A stretch of DNA of 64,000 nucleotides from Streptomyces daqingensis (GCF_014645895.1 NZ_BMMP01000007.1:186001-250000); one strand, 5' to 3'. Positions 50,605 through 59,920 are shown, counted from the stretch's first letter. A program made the numbers and translations. Notes: generated by a model not told the origin, from the sequence alone.

Positions 50605-50794
50605 GACGGATCCCCCTCCCACCGGGCACGCACCCGGTTCCGGGGCAGGCGTCCCCGCTGACGCCACCCCCGTGAGGATCAACGAGGCCGCGCCAGGGGA
50701 AGGCACGCTCGAAAAGCGTGCATGCTTGCGAATCGGCGCGGGGTTGAGCGGGCCGGCGCACACCTCTACCGCGAGCGCCCCCGTAGCCCGGCAC

Positions 50795-51295
50795 TCAGAG
50801 CTGCATCTTGAAGCCCAGGTGGGACGCCTCGAATCCGAGCCGCTCGTAGAAGCGGTGAGCCTCGATGCGGGTGGCGTCCGAGGTGAGCTGGACGAGGGAG
50901 CACCCCAGCCGTCGCGACTCCGCGACGGCCCATTCGATGATCTGGCTGCCCAATCCCGTGCCGCGGTCGTCCGAGTGGACGCGGACGGCTTCGATCAGGG
51001 CGCGGCTGGCACCACGCCGCGACAGCCCCGGAATGACCGTGAGCTGCAGGGTGCCGACGGTGCGGCTGCCGCGTTCGGCGACGACGAGGTACTGGTTGGG
51101 GTCGGCGTCGATGCGCTCGAACGCGGCCCGGTACGTCTCGGGTTCGTCCGGGCTCTCGCGGCGTGCGCCGAGGGGGTCGTCGGCGAGCATGGAGACGATG
51201 GCAGGAACGTCGTCGGCGGTCGCCCGGCGCATCGTCACGGGCGAGTCCGCCGGTGACGGGGAGGGCGGTGTGGATGACGGAGTGCCGGTGGTCAT
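50795..51295 (-). CDS. GNAT-family N-acetyltransferase
   Basis: 166 aa. Motif A reads VHSDDRGTGLGSQIIEWAVA (about residues 106-125) and motif B RIEAHRFYERLGFEASHLG; the latter is the usual end of the GNAT fold. N-terminal ~20 residues are Thr/Ser/Pro-rich and may not be translated (GTG of the VTMRRATADD segment is an alternative). Substrate unknown. Confidence 0.87.
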   Translation of the reverse strand: MTTGTPSSTPPSPSPADSPVTMRRATADDVPAIVSMLADDPLGARRESPDEPETYRAAFERIDADPNQYLVVAERGSRTVGTLQLTVIPGLSRRGASRALIEAVRVHSDDRGTGLGSQIIEWAVAESRRLGCSLVQLTSDATRIEAHRFYERLGFEASHLGFKMQL

Positions 51296-51422
51296 GTCCG
51301 CAGCTTACGTCTCGGTTTTGGCCAGAGGTCGGACTCGTTGGCAACGTGCGCATCCGTGCCGCAGCGCACCCTGCCTGACGTGACTTCGCAGCTCCGCGCG
51401 GCCCGCGGCCGGCCGGCGTCCG

Positions 51423-51872
51423 TCAGCCCGCGGGTTCCAGTGCCCGCACCGCGCTTACGAGGGGCGCCAGTTCGGGACGCTGCTCCGCCGCGTCGAGCGC
51501 GTCGCGGAGAGCCGCGTCGTGCGTGGGGCGAGCGGTTTCGAGAAGGGCGTGGCCCGCCTTGGTGACGTTCGTATAGATGCCGCGTCTGTCTGTCGGGCAG
51601 AGGTAGCGGGTGAGCAGGCCGCGCTCCTCGAGCCTGTTGACGAGACGCGTGGTGGCGCTCTGGCTGAGGACGACGGCGTCGGACAGCTGCGTCATGCGGA
51701 AGTGACCGCCGTCTCCGTCGTGTTGCTCGCTGAGCACGTCGAGGACGGAGAACTCCCGGACGCTGAGGCCGTGTTCCGCCTGGAGCGCGCGTTCGATCCG
51801 GGCCTCGATCCGCCCGTGCAGTGCGGACAGCGCGCACCAGCCCTTGGCGGGGACGGGATCCGGTCGCGACAT
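51423..51872 (-). CDS. MarR-family transcriptional regulator
   Basis: 149 aa. The winged helix includes SVREFSVLDVLSEQ, RMTQLSDAVVLSQSATTRLVNRLEERGLL and the wing (LCPTDRRGIYTNVTKAG), which is the conserved MarR DxRG motif. ATG at 51872 has GTGAGG 6 nt upstream. It probably controls a nearby transporter or oxidoreductase, but no target is clear. Confidence 0.9.
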   Translation of the reverse strand: MSRPDPVPAKGWCALSALHGRIEARIERALQAEHGLSVREFSVLDVLSEQHDGDGGHFRMTQLSDAVVLSQSATTRLVNRLEERGLLTRYLCPTDRRGIYTNVTKAGHALLETARPTHDAALRDALDAAEQRPELAPLVSAVRALEPAG

Positions 51873-52130
51873 GGCGCCCTCACTTCCTCTTGCGGTACGT
51901 ACGGACCGTGCCTCGTCGAGCGGCCCCTGCCCCGTCTCGGGGCGGGCCGTGCTCCCTCGGCGCGCGTCTGCCTCTCGGCGGGTCCGGCGGCACCGCGGAC
52001 AGGGGGCGCCGCTCGGTATTCCACAGGTTAGTGCAGGGCGAAATTTCCAGCTCGCACCCGTATGCGGCGCCTGCAAACACCGTCCCGGCACCCCGGCCGG
52101 GGAGGGCTGCCGCCGGAGAAGACCGTGGAG

Positions 52131-52375
52131 GCGGCGTCCGCCCGGCCCGGCCTGAGGGAGAGGGCCGCCAGCGCGTCGGCGGCGAGCGTCAGCCAGAACT
52201 CGGCGTAACCCATCGACACCAGGCCAGTCCCCACAGAAGAGACGGAGACCTCCGCGAACGCGTCCGGATTGCGGACGCTCGCGAGGGCCGGTGCGAGCAG
52301 GCACAGCGAGGTGCCGAGCCGGCCCGCCGAGACGGTGACGTGGGTGACGAGGAAGGCTTTCCGCGGGGGCGCGTG
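52131..52375 (-). pseudogene. Possible DUF2269-type membrane protein remnant
   Basis: One frame encodes RKAFLVTHVTVSAGRLGTSL then CLLAPALAS, close to the first helix of DUF2269-family membrane proteins, followed by MGYAEFWLTLAADALAAL. No start codon or ribosome-binding site, and the rest of the protein is absent. Decayed gene. The 51873-52515 interval has no other credible gene. Confidence 0.35.
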
Positions 52376-52515
52376 AGCTGCGGCAGTCGCGGCATGTCCG
52401 ACGTGGTGCCGCCGTGGTGCTCTCCACGTCTGACGGCCGGAGTAACCGCCGCTGCCCGGCGGCGAGTAGGCGCCCGCCCCCACGGCGCTTCCAGGGCCGC
52501 TTCTACGATCGGCCC

Positions 52516-53265
52516 ATGGTTCCTTCTCCGCTCGCGTCCTCGCAGCCCGGCGCCGGGCAGGCGCCGCGCCGCCCCCGGCTCCACCTGTTCGACCTGGACG
52601 GGACGTTGATCCACGGTTCGTCGGCGGCCGTCGAGATCGCGCGCCAGCTGGGTCTGGACACCGAGATCCGCGAACTGGAGTCCGCGTTCTCGGCCGGGGC
52701 GCTGACGCCTCCGCAGTTCGCAGCGCGCGCGTGCGAGCTGTGGTCGGAGCTGACGGACGAGCACGTGGGCAGGGCCTTCCTGCAGGCGCCGTGGCTGGCG
52801 GGCATCCGCGAGGTGTGGGAGGACATCCGGGCACGCGGTGAGCACTGCGCCGTCATCTCGCTCTCGCCGGACTTCTTCGTCAGTCGCCTGCTGCGGCAGG
52901 CCCCTCCGTCCCCGCGCGGCGCCTCCGCCTCCCCGGACGCGGACGCCGGGTCCGCCCGTACGGGCGCCGATGCGACGTACGGATCGCGGTGGCCCTCGAT
53001 CCCCTTTCGGGAGCCCGTGAATCCGGCGGGGATTCTCTCCGCGGCGGCGAAGGTACGGATAGCGGACGAACTTTGCGCGCAATTCGGTGTATCGAGAAAT
53101 GAGTGCGTCGCGTACGGCGATTCGATGTCCGACGCGGAGCTGTTCGCCAGGGTGCCGACGTCGGTCGCGGTGAACGCGGACCGCCACCTGCGGGGTCTCT
53201 CGTCGTACGAGTACCGGGGGCGTGACCTCCGGGAGGCATACGGACTTGTCGGCACGCGTCCGTAA
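52516..53265 (+). CDS. SerB-like HAD phosphatase
   Basis: 249 aa. HAD motif I LFDLDGTLIHGSS, motif II VISLSPDFF, motif III around KVRIADELC and motif IV GDSMSDAELF, close to phosphoserine phosphatase (HAD-IB). A long insert between motifs II and III (~40 residues, Ala/Ser/Asp-rich) is unusual. ATG start with weak ribosome-binding site. Substrate could be phosphoserine or another small phosphate ester. Confidence 0.82.
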   Translation: MVPSPLASSQPGAGQAPRRPRLHLFDLDGTLIHGSSAAVEIARQLGLDTEIRELESAFSAGALTPPQFAARACELWSELTDEHVGRAFLQAPWLAGIREVWEDIRARGEHCAVISLSPDFFVSRLLRQAPPSPRGASASPDADAGSARTGADATYGSRWPSIPFREPVNPAGILSAAAKVRIADELCAQFGVSRNECVAYGDSMSDAELFARVPTSVAVNADRHLRGLSSYEYRGRDLREAYGLVGTRP

Positions 53266-53315
53266 TTCCTGTCAGTGGTGCCCGTCACGTGATTCGCCCG
53301 GGCTGTTCACGGGAC

Positions 53316-53343
53316 TTGTGCGACGAAGTGACAACGGTATGGT
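53316..53343 (+). promoter_or_regulatory. Possible flavohemoglobin promoter
   Basis: TTGTGC and TATGGT, 16-bp spacer, about 120 bp upstream of the globin gene. Weak match; an NsrR-like repeat was not found. Confidence 0.35.
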
Positions 53344-53461
53344 CGAGTCCGCATCGTGCGGTACGTCAAACCGCTGCCGGTGCCCCGGGGGTCGAATCAC
53401 CGAAACGTGCGAAATGCGTGACTGCGCAGATTGTCTGTAAGAGTTCGAGGCGAGGCAGACC

Positions 53462-55213
53462 ATGACGACCACATCGGCCGGCAACGGTCCGTCCGCGGGG
53501 GACGGCGGAAGAGGCGACGGCAGAGAAGACGACGACTGGGGCTGGTTCAGCCGGCCGCAGCCGCAGGCCGGAAGCCCGACCGCCGAACAAGGGACCACCT
53601 GGCACCAGGAGGAAGAGACCGGGGCGACGCGCGCCCGGGACAGTGTGGAGAGCAACGCGGCGGGGCGGGCCACCGACGCATGGGCCTCCCGGGAACAGGC
53701 CGTACGCGAGCAGGCGGGACGCGAAGGCGCCGGCCGTGAACAGGCCCCTCGCGAACAGCCCCCTCGCGAATCCGGGCGGCAGTCCCTGAGCCCGGTCGCG
53801 GCGAACGCCGGTCCCGGCGCGCTGCGCACCCGGCTCGCCGGGGCGACCGGACAGCCGGGCGCCACCGACGGCGGGGGCCTCGACGAGTTCGACGCCTTCG
53901 GCGGAAGCGGTGGGGACCGTCCGGCGCCCGCGATCGACGTGCCCACGCTCGACGTCCCGACCGTCGACGCCGGCCTGGAACTGGCCCGCCGGCACCCCGA
54001 CCCGGGCGCGCGCCGTGGGCCCGCGCCGGAGAGCGCACCCGCCCCGCCGCCCGCGCCGGACGCCGACCCCGTCGAGTCGCGTGACGCGATGCTCATCCGC
54101 CGCACCATGCAAGAGGTGGAGCCCGTAGCGGACGCGGCGACCGCGTACTTCTACGCCCTGCTGTTCGTCGAGCACCCCGAGCTGCGCGAGCTCTTCCCGG
54201 CCTCCATGGACACCCAGCGCGACCGGCTCTTCCGCGCGCTGCTGACCGCCGTGCGCCTCGCCGAGGACCCCGACGTCCTCACCCGCTACCTCTCCGGACT
54301 GGGCCGCGGGCACCGCAAGTACGGCACCCGCCCCGAGCACTACCCGGCGGTCGGCGAGTGCCTGCTGGGCGCGCTCGCCCAGTACGCGCCCGGCACCTGG
54401 AGCCAGGAGACCGAGGACGCCTGGGTCCGCGCGTACACGCTGATCTCGCAGATCATGATCGACGCCGCGGCCGAGGACGAGATGCGCGCCCCGGCATGGT
54501 GGAACGCGCAGGTCGTCTCGCACGAGCTGCGCACCTCCGACATCGCGGTGATCACCCTGCGCACCGACCAGCCGTACCCGTTCCTCGCGGGCCAGTTCAC
54601 GAGCGTCGAGACGCCCTGGTGGCCGAGGGTCTGGCGGCACTACTCGTTCGCCTCCTCGCCCCGCTCGGACGGCCTGCTCACCTTCCACGTGAAGGCCGTA
54701 CCGACGGGATGGGTCTCCAACGCGCTCGTCCACCGCGCCCGTCCCGGCGACGTGCTGCGGCTCGGCCCTCCCGCGGGCGGCATGACCGTGGACCACTCCA
54801 CGGACGACGGTCTGCTGTGTCTCGGCGGCGGCACGGGGATCGCCCCCATCAAAGCGATGGTGGAGGATGTCGTGCAGCAGGGCCGCAGACGGCCCGTGGA
54901 GGTCTTCTACGGAGCGCGCAGCGATCACGACCTCTACGACCTGGAGACGATGCTGCGCCTGGAGGAGCGGCACGACTGGCTGTCGGTGCGGCCGGTGGTC
55001 GTCAACGGGCCGGGGGCGGGCCGTGCGCAGGTCCTGTCCGGTCAACTGCCGGACGCCGTCAGGCAGTACGGCCCCTGGAACTCGTACGTCGGCTACCTGT
55101 CGGGCCCGCCCGGCATGATCCGCAGCGGCCTGGACGCCCTCGTCGAGGCGGGCGTGCCGGCCCACCGGATACGGCACGACGCGGTGGCGGAGCTGAACGT
55201 CGGGAGCGAATAG
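53462..55213 (+). CDS. Flavohemoglobin-like protein with long disordered N terminus
   Basis: 583 aa, about 180 longer than normal Hmp. Residues 1-200 are low complexity, with the repeats REQAGREGAGREQAPREQ. The globin domain (about 203-335) has proximal His in LGRGHRKYGTRPEHYP; the FAD domain has RHYSFASSP (about 391) and the NAD domain GGGTGIAPIKAM (about 455). Flavohemoglobins oxidise NO to nitrate using NADH and O2. The FAD/NAD part is complete. ATG with GAGGCGAGG upstream. A PNPOx-like gene follows in the same direction. Confidence 0.88.
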   Translation: MTTTSAGNGPSAGDGGRGDGREDDDWGWFSRPQPQAGSPTAEQGTTWHQEEETGATRARDSVESNAAGRATDAWASREQAVREQAGREGAGREQAPREQPPRESGRQSLSPVAANAGPGALRTRLAGATGQPGATDGGGLDEFDAFGGSGGDRPAPAIDVPTLDVPTVDAGLELARRHPDPGARRGPAPESAPAPPPAPDADPVESRDAMLIRRTMQEVEPVADAATAYFYALLFVEHPELRELFPASMDTQRDRLFRALLTAVRLAEDPDVLTRYLSGLGRGHRKYGTRPEHYPAVGECLLGALAQYAPGTWSQETEDAWVRAYTLISQIMIDAAAEDEMRAPAWWNAQVVSHELRTSDIAVITLRTDQPYPFLAGQFTSVETPWWPRVWRHYSFASSPRSDGLLTFHVKAVPTGWVSNALVHRARPGDVLRLGPPAGGMTVDHSTDDGLLCLGGGTGIAPIKAMVEDVVQQGRRRPVEVFYGARSDHDLYDLETMLRLEERHDWLSVRPVVVNGPGAGRAQVLSGQLPDAVRQYGPWNSYVGYLSGPPGMIRSGLDALVEAGVPAHRIRHDAVAELNVGSE

Positions 55214-55377
55214 CGGCGTCCGGGAGCGCGGCGCGCGGGACGTACGCACACCACCGCGCCCGTGGCGGCCAGAACCGCACAACCGCATACGGCAAGCACA
55301 ACAGCGACAGCAGGACGGCACGGGGGGCTCCGTGCGCAGCAGAGCAGTTGGCAGAGGAAGGGGAAGGGGTCAGCGGC

Positions 55378-57009
55378 GTGGCAGAGGCTGATGCGGCACA
55401 TCCTCGGGATGGCCAGAACGCGCGTGCGCAGCACGAGAACGAGAAGTCGGAAGCGCACTGGTTCGAGCGCCGTGACCGCCACGACCGAACGGCCTCCGGA
55501 AGCGGCGCGCGCGAAGAGCACAGTGCCGTCGGCGAGGAGCACGGGTTCTTCGGCGGACCGTCGCGCCCCGGCAGCGACGGTGAGCGCGTGCTGCAGCGCC
55601 GGATGGGCACCACCGACCGGGCGGAGCGCTTCTACGACGAGCAGGTGCTGGACCATCTCAACGAGCGGATGCGCGAGTTCGTGCAGCGCCAGGAGATGTT
55701 CTTCCTCGCGACGTCGGACCGTCACGGCGAGTGCGACAGCAGCTTCCGTGCCGGGCCGCCCGGATTCCTCCACGTGCTGGACGAACGCACCCTGGTGTAC
55801 CCGGAGTACCGGGGCAACGGCGTGCACGCCAGCCTCGGGAACATCGAGGAGAACCCGCACCTCGGCATCATGCTGATCGACTTCACCCGCGCCAGGATCG
55901 GGCTGCACGTCAACGGCCGCGCCAGCGTGCTCAGCGACGCGGAGATCCGCATGTCGCACCCGGAGCTGCCCGCGGACCCGGTGCCCGGGCGCAAGGCGCA
56001 GTTGTGGGTGCGGGTGGAGGTCGAAGAGGCCTACATCCACTGCGCGAAGCACATCCCCCAGCTGCAGCGCGCCCCGAAGCGCACCGCTCGTGAGTGGGGC
56101 ACGGACGACTACAAGCGCAAGGGCGGCGACTTCTTCGGCGCCGCACGCGACGCGCGGGAGCGCGGGACCGCACACGGAACCGGACGCGGGGGCGCCAAAG
56201 GGCGCGAGCGCGAGCAGGTCCCGGCGATGCAGACCGCGCAGGGGTACGCGGCGTCACGCGGGCAGCAGCAGCAGACGCCGCCGTCCCCGTACGACGAACT
56301 GCCGGGCTACGGGCGGGAAGAGGCCTACGAGCCCGGGGGCCAGGGGGCGCAGGCCCACGGGTCCGGGGCCCGTGTGTCCCATGCGCCGGTGTACGGGGCC
56401 GGGGCGCCGGACGCGGAGCCGGCCGGGGCGGGAAGCACGTCGCCCGGGGCGGGAAGCGTGCCCGAACCCGTGTCCCTGGCTGACACCACGGGCACCGCGG
56501 ACACCACGGGGACGGCGGCAGCGCACCCGGTCGTGCCGGAAACCGGGGCCGGCGCGGCTGCCGTGACCGGTTCCCCGTCCGGGACCGCCTCCGGAAGCAC
56601 GTCGTCCGCCACGGAGTCCGTGACAGCGAGCAGCTCCGGTACGGATCTGTTCGGGAGCGACCGCGAATCGGCCTGGCAGCTTCCCGAGATGCCGCCGCCA
56701 CCGCGGCTGCTGAACGCGCCCCCGGCCCAGCGCGCCGCCGGTTCCCAGCAGGACGCCTCGGTGTACTCGGGGAGTACGGACTGGCCTTCGTCGCTCTCCG
56801 CCGGTTTCGCGGCGACCTCGTCCCCGGCGCAGGGCGCGCCGACTGCTGCCGACGGGGCGTCCGGAGCGATCGCCGCGCGGGGGGCGGCCGCGGCGGGGCG
56901 CGGTGCCGACCCGCACGCCTGGCGGCAGGAGGCCGAGGCGGCGCTGGCCGAGGCGCAGCGGCGCGGTGCGGTGAGCGGACAGAACTCGTTCCAGGGCTGG
57001 TTCGGCTGA
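55378..57009 (+). CDS. PNPOx-like flavin-binding protein with long disordered tail
   Basis: 543 aa. The split-barrel flavin-binding domain (about residues 95-240) has QEMFFLATSDRHGECDSSFRAGPPGFL and IEENPHLGIMLIDFTRARIGLHVNG, the family of pyridoxamine-phosphate oxidase-like proteins that also act on F420 or heme. The ~300-residue tail is Gly/Ala/Ser-rich with many repeats and may be an adhesive or disordered region. GTG at 55378 has GGGGAAGGGG 8 nt upstream. It follows the flavohemoglobin gene at 164 bp, suggesting a shared role in redox or nitrosative stress. Confidence 0.8.
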   Translation: MAEADAAHPRDGQNARAQHENEKSEAHWFERRDRHDRTASGSGAREEHSAVGEEHGFFGGPSRPGSDGERVLQRRMGTTDRAERFYDEQVLDHLNERMREFVQRQEMFFLATSDRHGECDSSFRAGPPGFLHVLDERTLVYPEYRGNGVHASLGNIEENPHLGIMLIDFTRARIGLHVNGRASVLSDAEIRMSHPELPADPVPGRKAQLWVRVEVEEAYIHCAKHIPQLQRAPKRTAREWGTDDYKRKGGDFFGAARDARERGTAHGTGRGGAKGREREQVPAMQTAQGYAASRGQQQQTPPSPYDELPGYGREEAYEPGGQGAQAHGSGARVSHAPVYGAGAPDAEPAGAGSTSPGAGSVPEPVSLADTTGTADTTGTAAAHPVVPETGAGAAAVTGSPSGTASGSTSSATESVTASSSGTDLFGSDRESAWQLPEMPPPPRLLNAPPAQRAAGSQQDASVYSGSTDWPSSLSAGFAATSSPAQGAPTAADGASGAIAARGAAAAGRGADPHAWRQEAEAALAEAQRRGAVSGQNSFQGWFG

Positions 57010-57099
57010 CGGTCCGCCCGGCCGGAGGGCCCGCCCCCGGCCGGAGCGTCCGGCGGACGTGCGGCCCGCGGCCGGAACTGCCTGCCGGCCGTGGACCGT

Positions 57100-57624
57100 T
57101 CACCCCAGGTCGGGTGCCAGCAGCGCCAGTACGCCCTCGATGTTCCGTTCCAGGTAGGAGCGGAGCGCCGGCGGGACGACGTCGACGGAGGTGACGCCTT
57201 CGCGGGTGAACGGCACCCGCACGATGTCGTACTCGCCGCTCGGCTCGTCCACTTCGGGGCCGTGCCTGCGGGAGAGGTCCATGGACACCAGCCGGCAGAC
57301 GAAGAAGTGCTGCACCTTCACGCCGCTCTCGCCGCTCTCCGTGGTGTGGGGCACCGTGTCGACGAAGGCGGGAACCACGTCGGTGACCTTGCCGCCGAGT
57401 TCCTCGTCCACCTCGCGGTGCAGCGCGTCGACGACGGTGCGGTCGACCCCTGGTTCGACGCCGCCCCCCGGCGTGATCCAGTACGGCTCCAGCCCCGGTT
57501 TGGTGCGTTTGATGAGGACGAGGTGCGGAGCGGCCGGAGCAGGGCCTCCGGCGGAACCGGTGCCGCCGCAGTCGAGCAGGACCGCGCGGGCGGTGCGTTT
57601 GACCACGTGACGTTCATGGGCCAT
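57100..57624 (-). CDS. Nudix hydrolase
   Basis: 174 aa. The Nudix box GX5EX7REUXEEXGU is visible in GGGVEPGVDRTVVDALHREVDEELGG (in two parts: GGGVEPGVDRTVVDALHR and REVDEELGG). Nudix enzymes cleave nucleoside-diphosphate derivatives. ATG at 57624 is a good start (MAHERHVV); the ribosome-binding site is weak. Two palindromes 140 bp upstream might regulate it. Confidence 0.87.
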   Translation of the reverse strand: MAHERHVVKRTARAVLLDCGGTGSAGGPAPAAPHLVLIKRTKPGLEPYWITPGGGVEPGVDRTVVDALHREVDEELGGKVTDVVPAFVDTVPHTTESGESGVKVQHFFVCRLVSMDLSRRHGPEVDEPSGEYDIVRVPFTREGVTSVDVVPPALRSYLERNIEGVLALLAPDLG

Positions 57625-57760
57625 GGATGAGGTCTGGCCCGCGGCGGGACGCGTCAAACTCCCTCCGCCGAGACGCCCGTCGTACGCCGTGTCCGCCGCG
57701 GCGGCGCGGACCCGGTCCCCCTGCGGATGCGGAACGGTGGCGAAAATCTCCACGGAGCTA

Positions 57761-57779
57761 TATCGATAATGTCGCGACA
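57761..57779. promoter_or_regulatory. Adjacent palindromes upstream of the Nudix gene
   Basis: TATCGATA (57761-57768) and TGTCGCGACA (57770-57779) are two perfect palindromes side by side in an AT-rich patch ~140 bp upstream of the Nudix start. Likely binding site of an unidentified regulator. Confidence 0.45.
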
Positions 57780-57850
57780 GTCACTGGACATCGACGCAGA
57801 GTCAACTAATCTGGTTTTGAACGGTTCTTCGCGCGTTGAACCGTGAACCG

Positions 57851-57887
57851 GGCGGTTCGAGGCATGAGGGGGGAGCCTCGAACCGCC
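57851..57887. terminator. Hairpin downstream of the WD40 remnant
   Basis: 13-bp perfect stem GGCGGTTCGAGGC / GCCTCGAACCGCC with an 11-nt loop, between the WD40 remnant and the Nudix gene. Possible terminator for the upstream transcript. Confidence 0.55.
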
Positions 57888-57991
57888 TGTCGCGTACGGG
57901 GCGCGGGTGCCTGGGCTTACGCGTGATGCGTGGCGCCGCACGCTCCGGCCGTCGGGAGACGCGCAGCAGCGGATACGCATGGCGGCCCCGC

Positions 57992-58270
57992 TCAAGAGCC
58001 CGCCCCCTGACCGTGGTTGACGTCGAAGAAGTACACGCCGCGCTTCCACGCCACCGCGAGCGCGTCCCCCGAAGGCGTCCACGCGCAGCATCCGTGGTCG
58101 TCGTCGGAGCGCATCATGGCCGCGCACTCTCCTCGGACGGGGTCCCACAGCCGCACGGTGTGGTCCCAGCCAGCCGTCGCCACGAAGGTGCCGCCGGGCG
58201 AGACGGCGAGCCCGCTGATGCGCGCTGTGCGTGCGGTGAGGGTTTGCAGGCGCCCGGCGGCGACCCCGGC
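57992..58270 (-). pseudogene. WD40-repeat protein remnant
   Basis: The frame encodes LTARTARISGLAVSPGGTFV and ATAGWDHTVRLWDPVRGE then SDDDHGCCAWTPSGDALAVA, one and a half WD40 repeats, with TGA stop at 57992. No start or earlier repeats remain. It is the C-terminal end of a WD40 or NB-ARC/WD40 protein truncated by deletion. Confidence 0.65.
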
Positions 58271-58322
58271 GAGCCTCCGGTCCGTCCGCCCTCCGGCCGC
58301 CCCGCGCCGCCCCCGCCTACCG

Positions 58323-59396
58323 CTACGGTGTCTTCTCGAACTTGTCGCACTGCCAGTCGCGGAAGTCGCCGTGTTTCTTCCACATGCGGTGCGCGGCTTT
58401 GATGTTCCATTCCGGGTCCAGCGCCTTGCGCGGTGTTCCGCCCATCTGCTCGACGCGGGACTCGTAAAGCTGGAAAACTCCCCAGTTGCGGGTTCCGTTG
58501 TTGTTGGAGAGGATGTACAGGGGGTCCAGATTCGACTGGCAGCGGGCTATTGCCACCGCGCGGTCCGGTGCTTCCTTGAACACTTCGCGAATTCGCTTTT
58601 CGACGCGGTCCTCGGGCCAGCTTCTGAGCCGCGTTCTTTCTTCGTAGAGTGCCCTCTTCGTCGTGTCGTCCACGACTCCGTTCGGCGTTATTCCGGCCAG
58701 TACCTGGAATGCGATGACGCGTCTCAGCGTCTCGGGTCCGAACGAGTCGTCCACGGCCAGTTCGCCGCCCGCCCGCTTGAGCAGGAGCTGGACCTCCCGT
58801 ACGCACTTGTCGTTCTGGCGGCCGAGGTTCACCGGCCCCTCGCAGGTGTCCGCGAAGAGCGGGCGGGCCCCCTCTTCCCGTCCGCCGTCGCTCGTGAGGC
58901 CGATTCCGGCGGCGACAGCGGACACGACGGTCACGACGGCGGCTGCCGCGATCAGCGGACGCCGGAACCGGTGCAGGACGGACGCGTCCGCGGACGGTTC
59001 GGACGCGGGCGGTGGGCCGGCCGCTAAGGCGGCCGGCTCTCGCGCCGGCGCCGTGGTCGTGGCCGCTGCCGTCCCCGTGGCTGCCGCCGCCGCTCCGGGC
59101 CTCCGCTCCCCGGGCTTCTTCTCCCCGATCCGCTTCTCGGCCGTCTTCGCCTCGGCCCACCTGGCCGCCCACTCCTGCCTGTCGCCGCCCAGGGCCGCGG
59201 CGATGTCCACCGCGTTGACCTGCTTGACGAGCACTTCCTGCTCGATCAGCCGGTGGGCGGTGTCGTGGCTGCAGTGCGCGTCTTTGCCGATCTTGCGGAA
59301 TGAGGGATTCCCGGCGCCGGCCCGCAGCGCCCGGATGTCACGGAAGAAGGCCGCCCGGACCTCGTGCGCGTCCGGTTCGTCATTGTCGTCGACCAT
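58323..59396 (-). CDS. Membrane-anchored peptidoglycan-binding lytic-type protein with a cytoplasmic helix-turn-helix-like head
   Basis: 357 aa from the ATG at 59396 (a GTG at 59549 would extend it by 51 residues of lower conservation). Residues ~20-80 resemble a small helix-turn-helix (RKIGKDAHCSHDTAHRLIEQ), then an Ala-rich linker and one helix (PLIAAAAVVTVVSAVAAGIGL, about 145-165). Outside is a PG-binding-1 domain (CVREVQLLLKRAGGELAVDDSFGP) and a lysozyme-like domain with AIARCQSNLDPLYILSNNNG and NWGVFQLYESRV. A sensor that reads the wall and acts inside is conceivable. Catalytic Glu is not obvious. Confidence 0.75.
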   Translation of the reverse strand: MVDDNDEPDAHEVRAAFFRDIRALRAGAGNPSFRKIGKDAHCSHDTAHRLIEQEVLVKQVNAVDIAAALGGDRQEWAARWAEAKTAEKRIGEKKPGERRPGAAAAATGTAAATTTAPAREPAALAAGPPPASEPSADASVLHRFRRPLIAAAAVVTVVSAVAAGIGLTSDGGREEGARPLFADTCEGPVNLGRQNDKCVREVQLLLKRAGGELAVDDSFGPETLRRVIAFQVLAGITPNGVVDDTTKRALYEERTRLRSWPEDRVEKRIREVFKEAPDRAVAIARCQSNLDPLYILSNNNGTRNWGVFQLYESRVEQMGGTPRKALDPEWNIKAAHRMWKKHGDFRDWQCDKFEKTP

Positions 59397-59599
59397 CTGC
59401 ACCCACTTGAACGAATTGGCCTCTGCGAATCGGAACCTCGCCTGCCACGGGCCGGAACCGGTGTCCGAGGATATCCGAAGTTCTCCGAAAGCGTCCGGAC
59501 TCCTGGCGTTCCGGTATCCGCGGCTGAGACGTTCCTCTGGCACGGGCACCAGACTTCATCGAATTCCTGGCCGTGGGTCCAGGGGAAAAGGAGTGCATT

Positions 59600-59920
59600 G
59601 TGAAGAGGATTCTCAAGCGGTTTGCCGTCTCCACCGCGGCCGTCGGGGTACTGGCATCGGGAATGGTCGTCGCCGGCACGTCGGAGGCGATGGCCGCGGC
59701 GCCCTGCGGACTCAGCTACACGGTGGGCGACGTTCCGGGCGGGCCCCTGAAGGTCGTCTACTACGACATCCGCAACTGCCACAACAAGGCGGTGAAGCGG
59801 AAGCTGGACATCGCCGGAACCACCGACGGGCCCTGCCTCACCATTCCCGCCGGAAAGACGGTCTCCAATGAGCGCATCATCGCGGGATGGGCGGGCGTAC
59901 GGGGCATCAAGGCCTGCTGA
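59600..59920 (+). CDS. Small secreted protein, alpha-amylase-inhibitor-like cysteine pattern
   Basis: 106 aa. Sec signal peptide (KRFAVSTAAVGVLASGMVVAG), then a mature ~70-residue domain with four cysteines (C-x26-C-x18-C-x26-C). The spacing and length match the two-disulfide fold of the tendamistat-type alpha-amylase inhibitors of Streptomyces, but the WRY inhibitory triplet is absent. GTG at 59600 has AAAAGGAG 6 nt upstream. Probable extracellular inhibitor or signalling protein; not proven. Confidence 0.6.
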   Translation: MKRILKRFAVSTAAVGVLASGMVVAGTSEAMAAAPCGLSYTVGDVPGGPLKVVYYDIRNCHNKAVKRKLDIAGTTDGPCLTIPAGKTVSNERIIAGWAGVRGIKAC

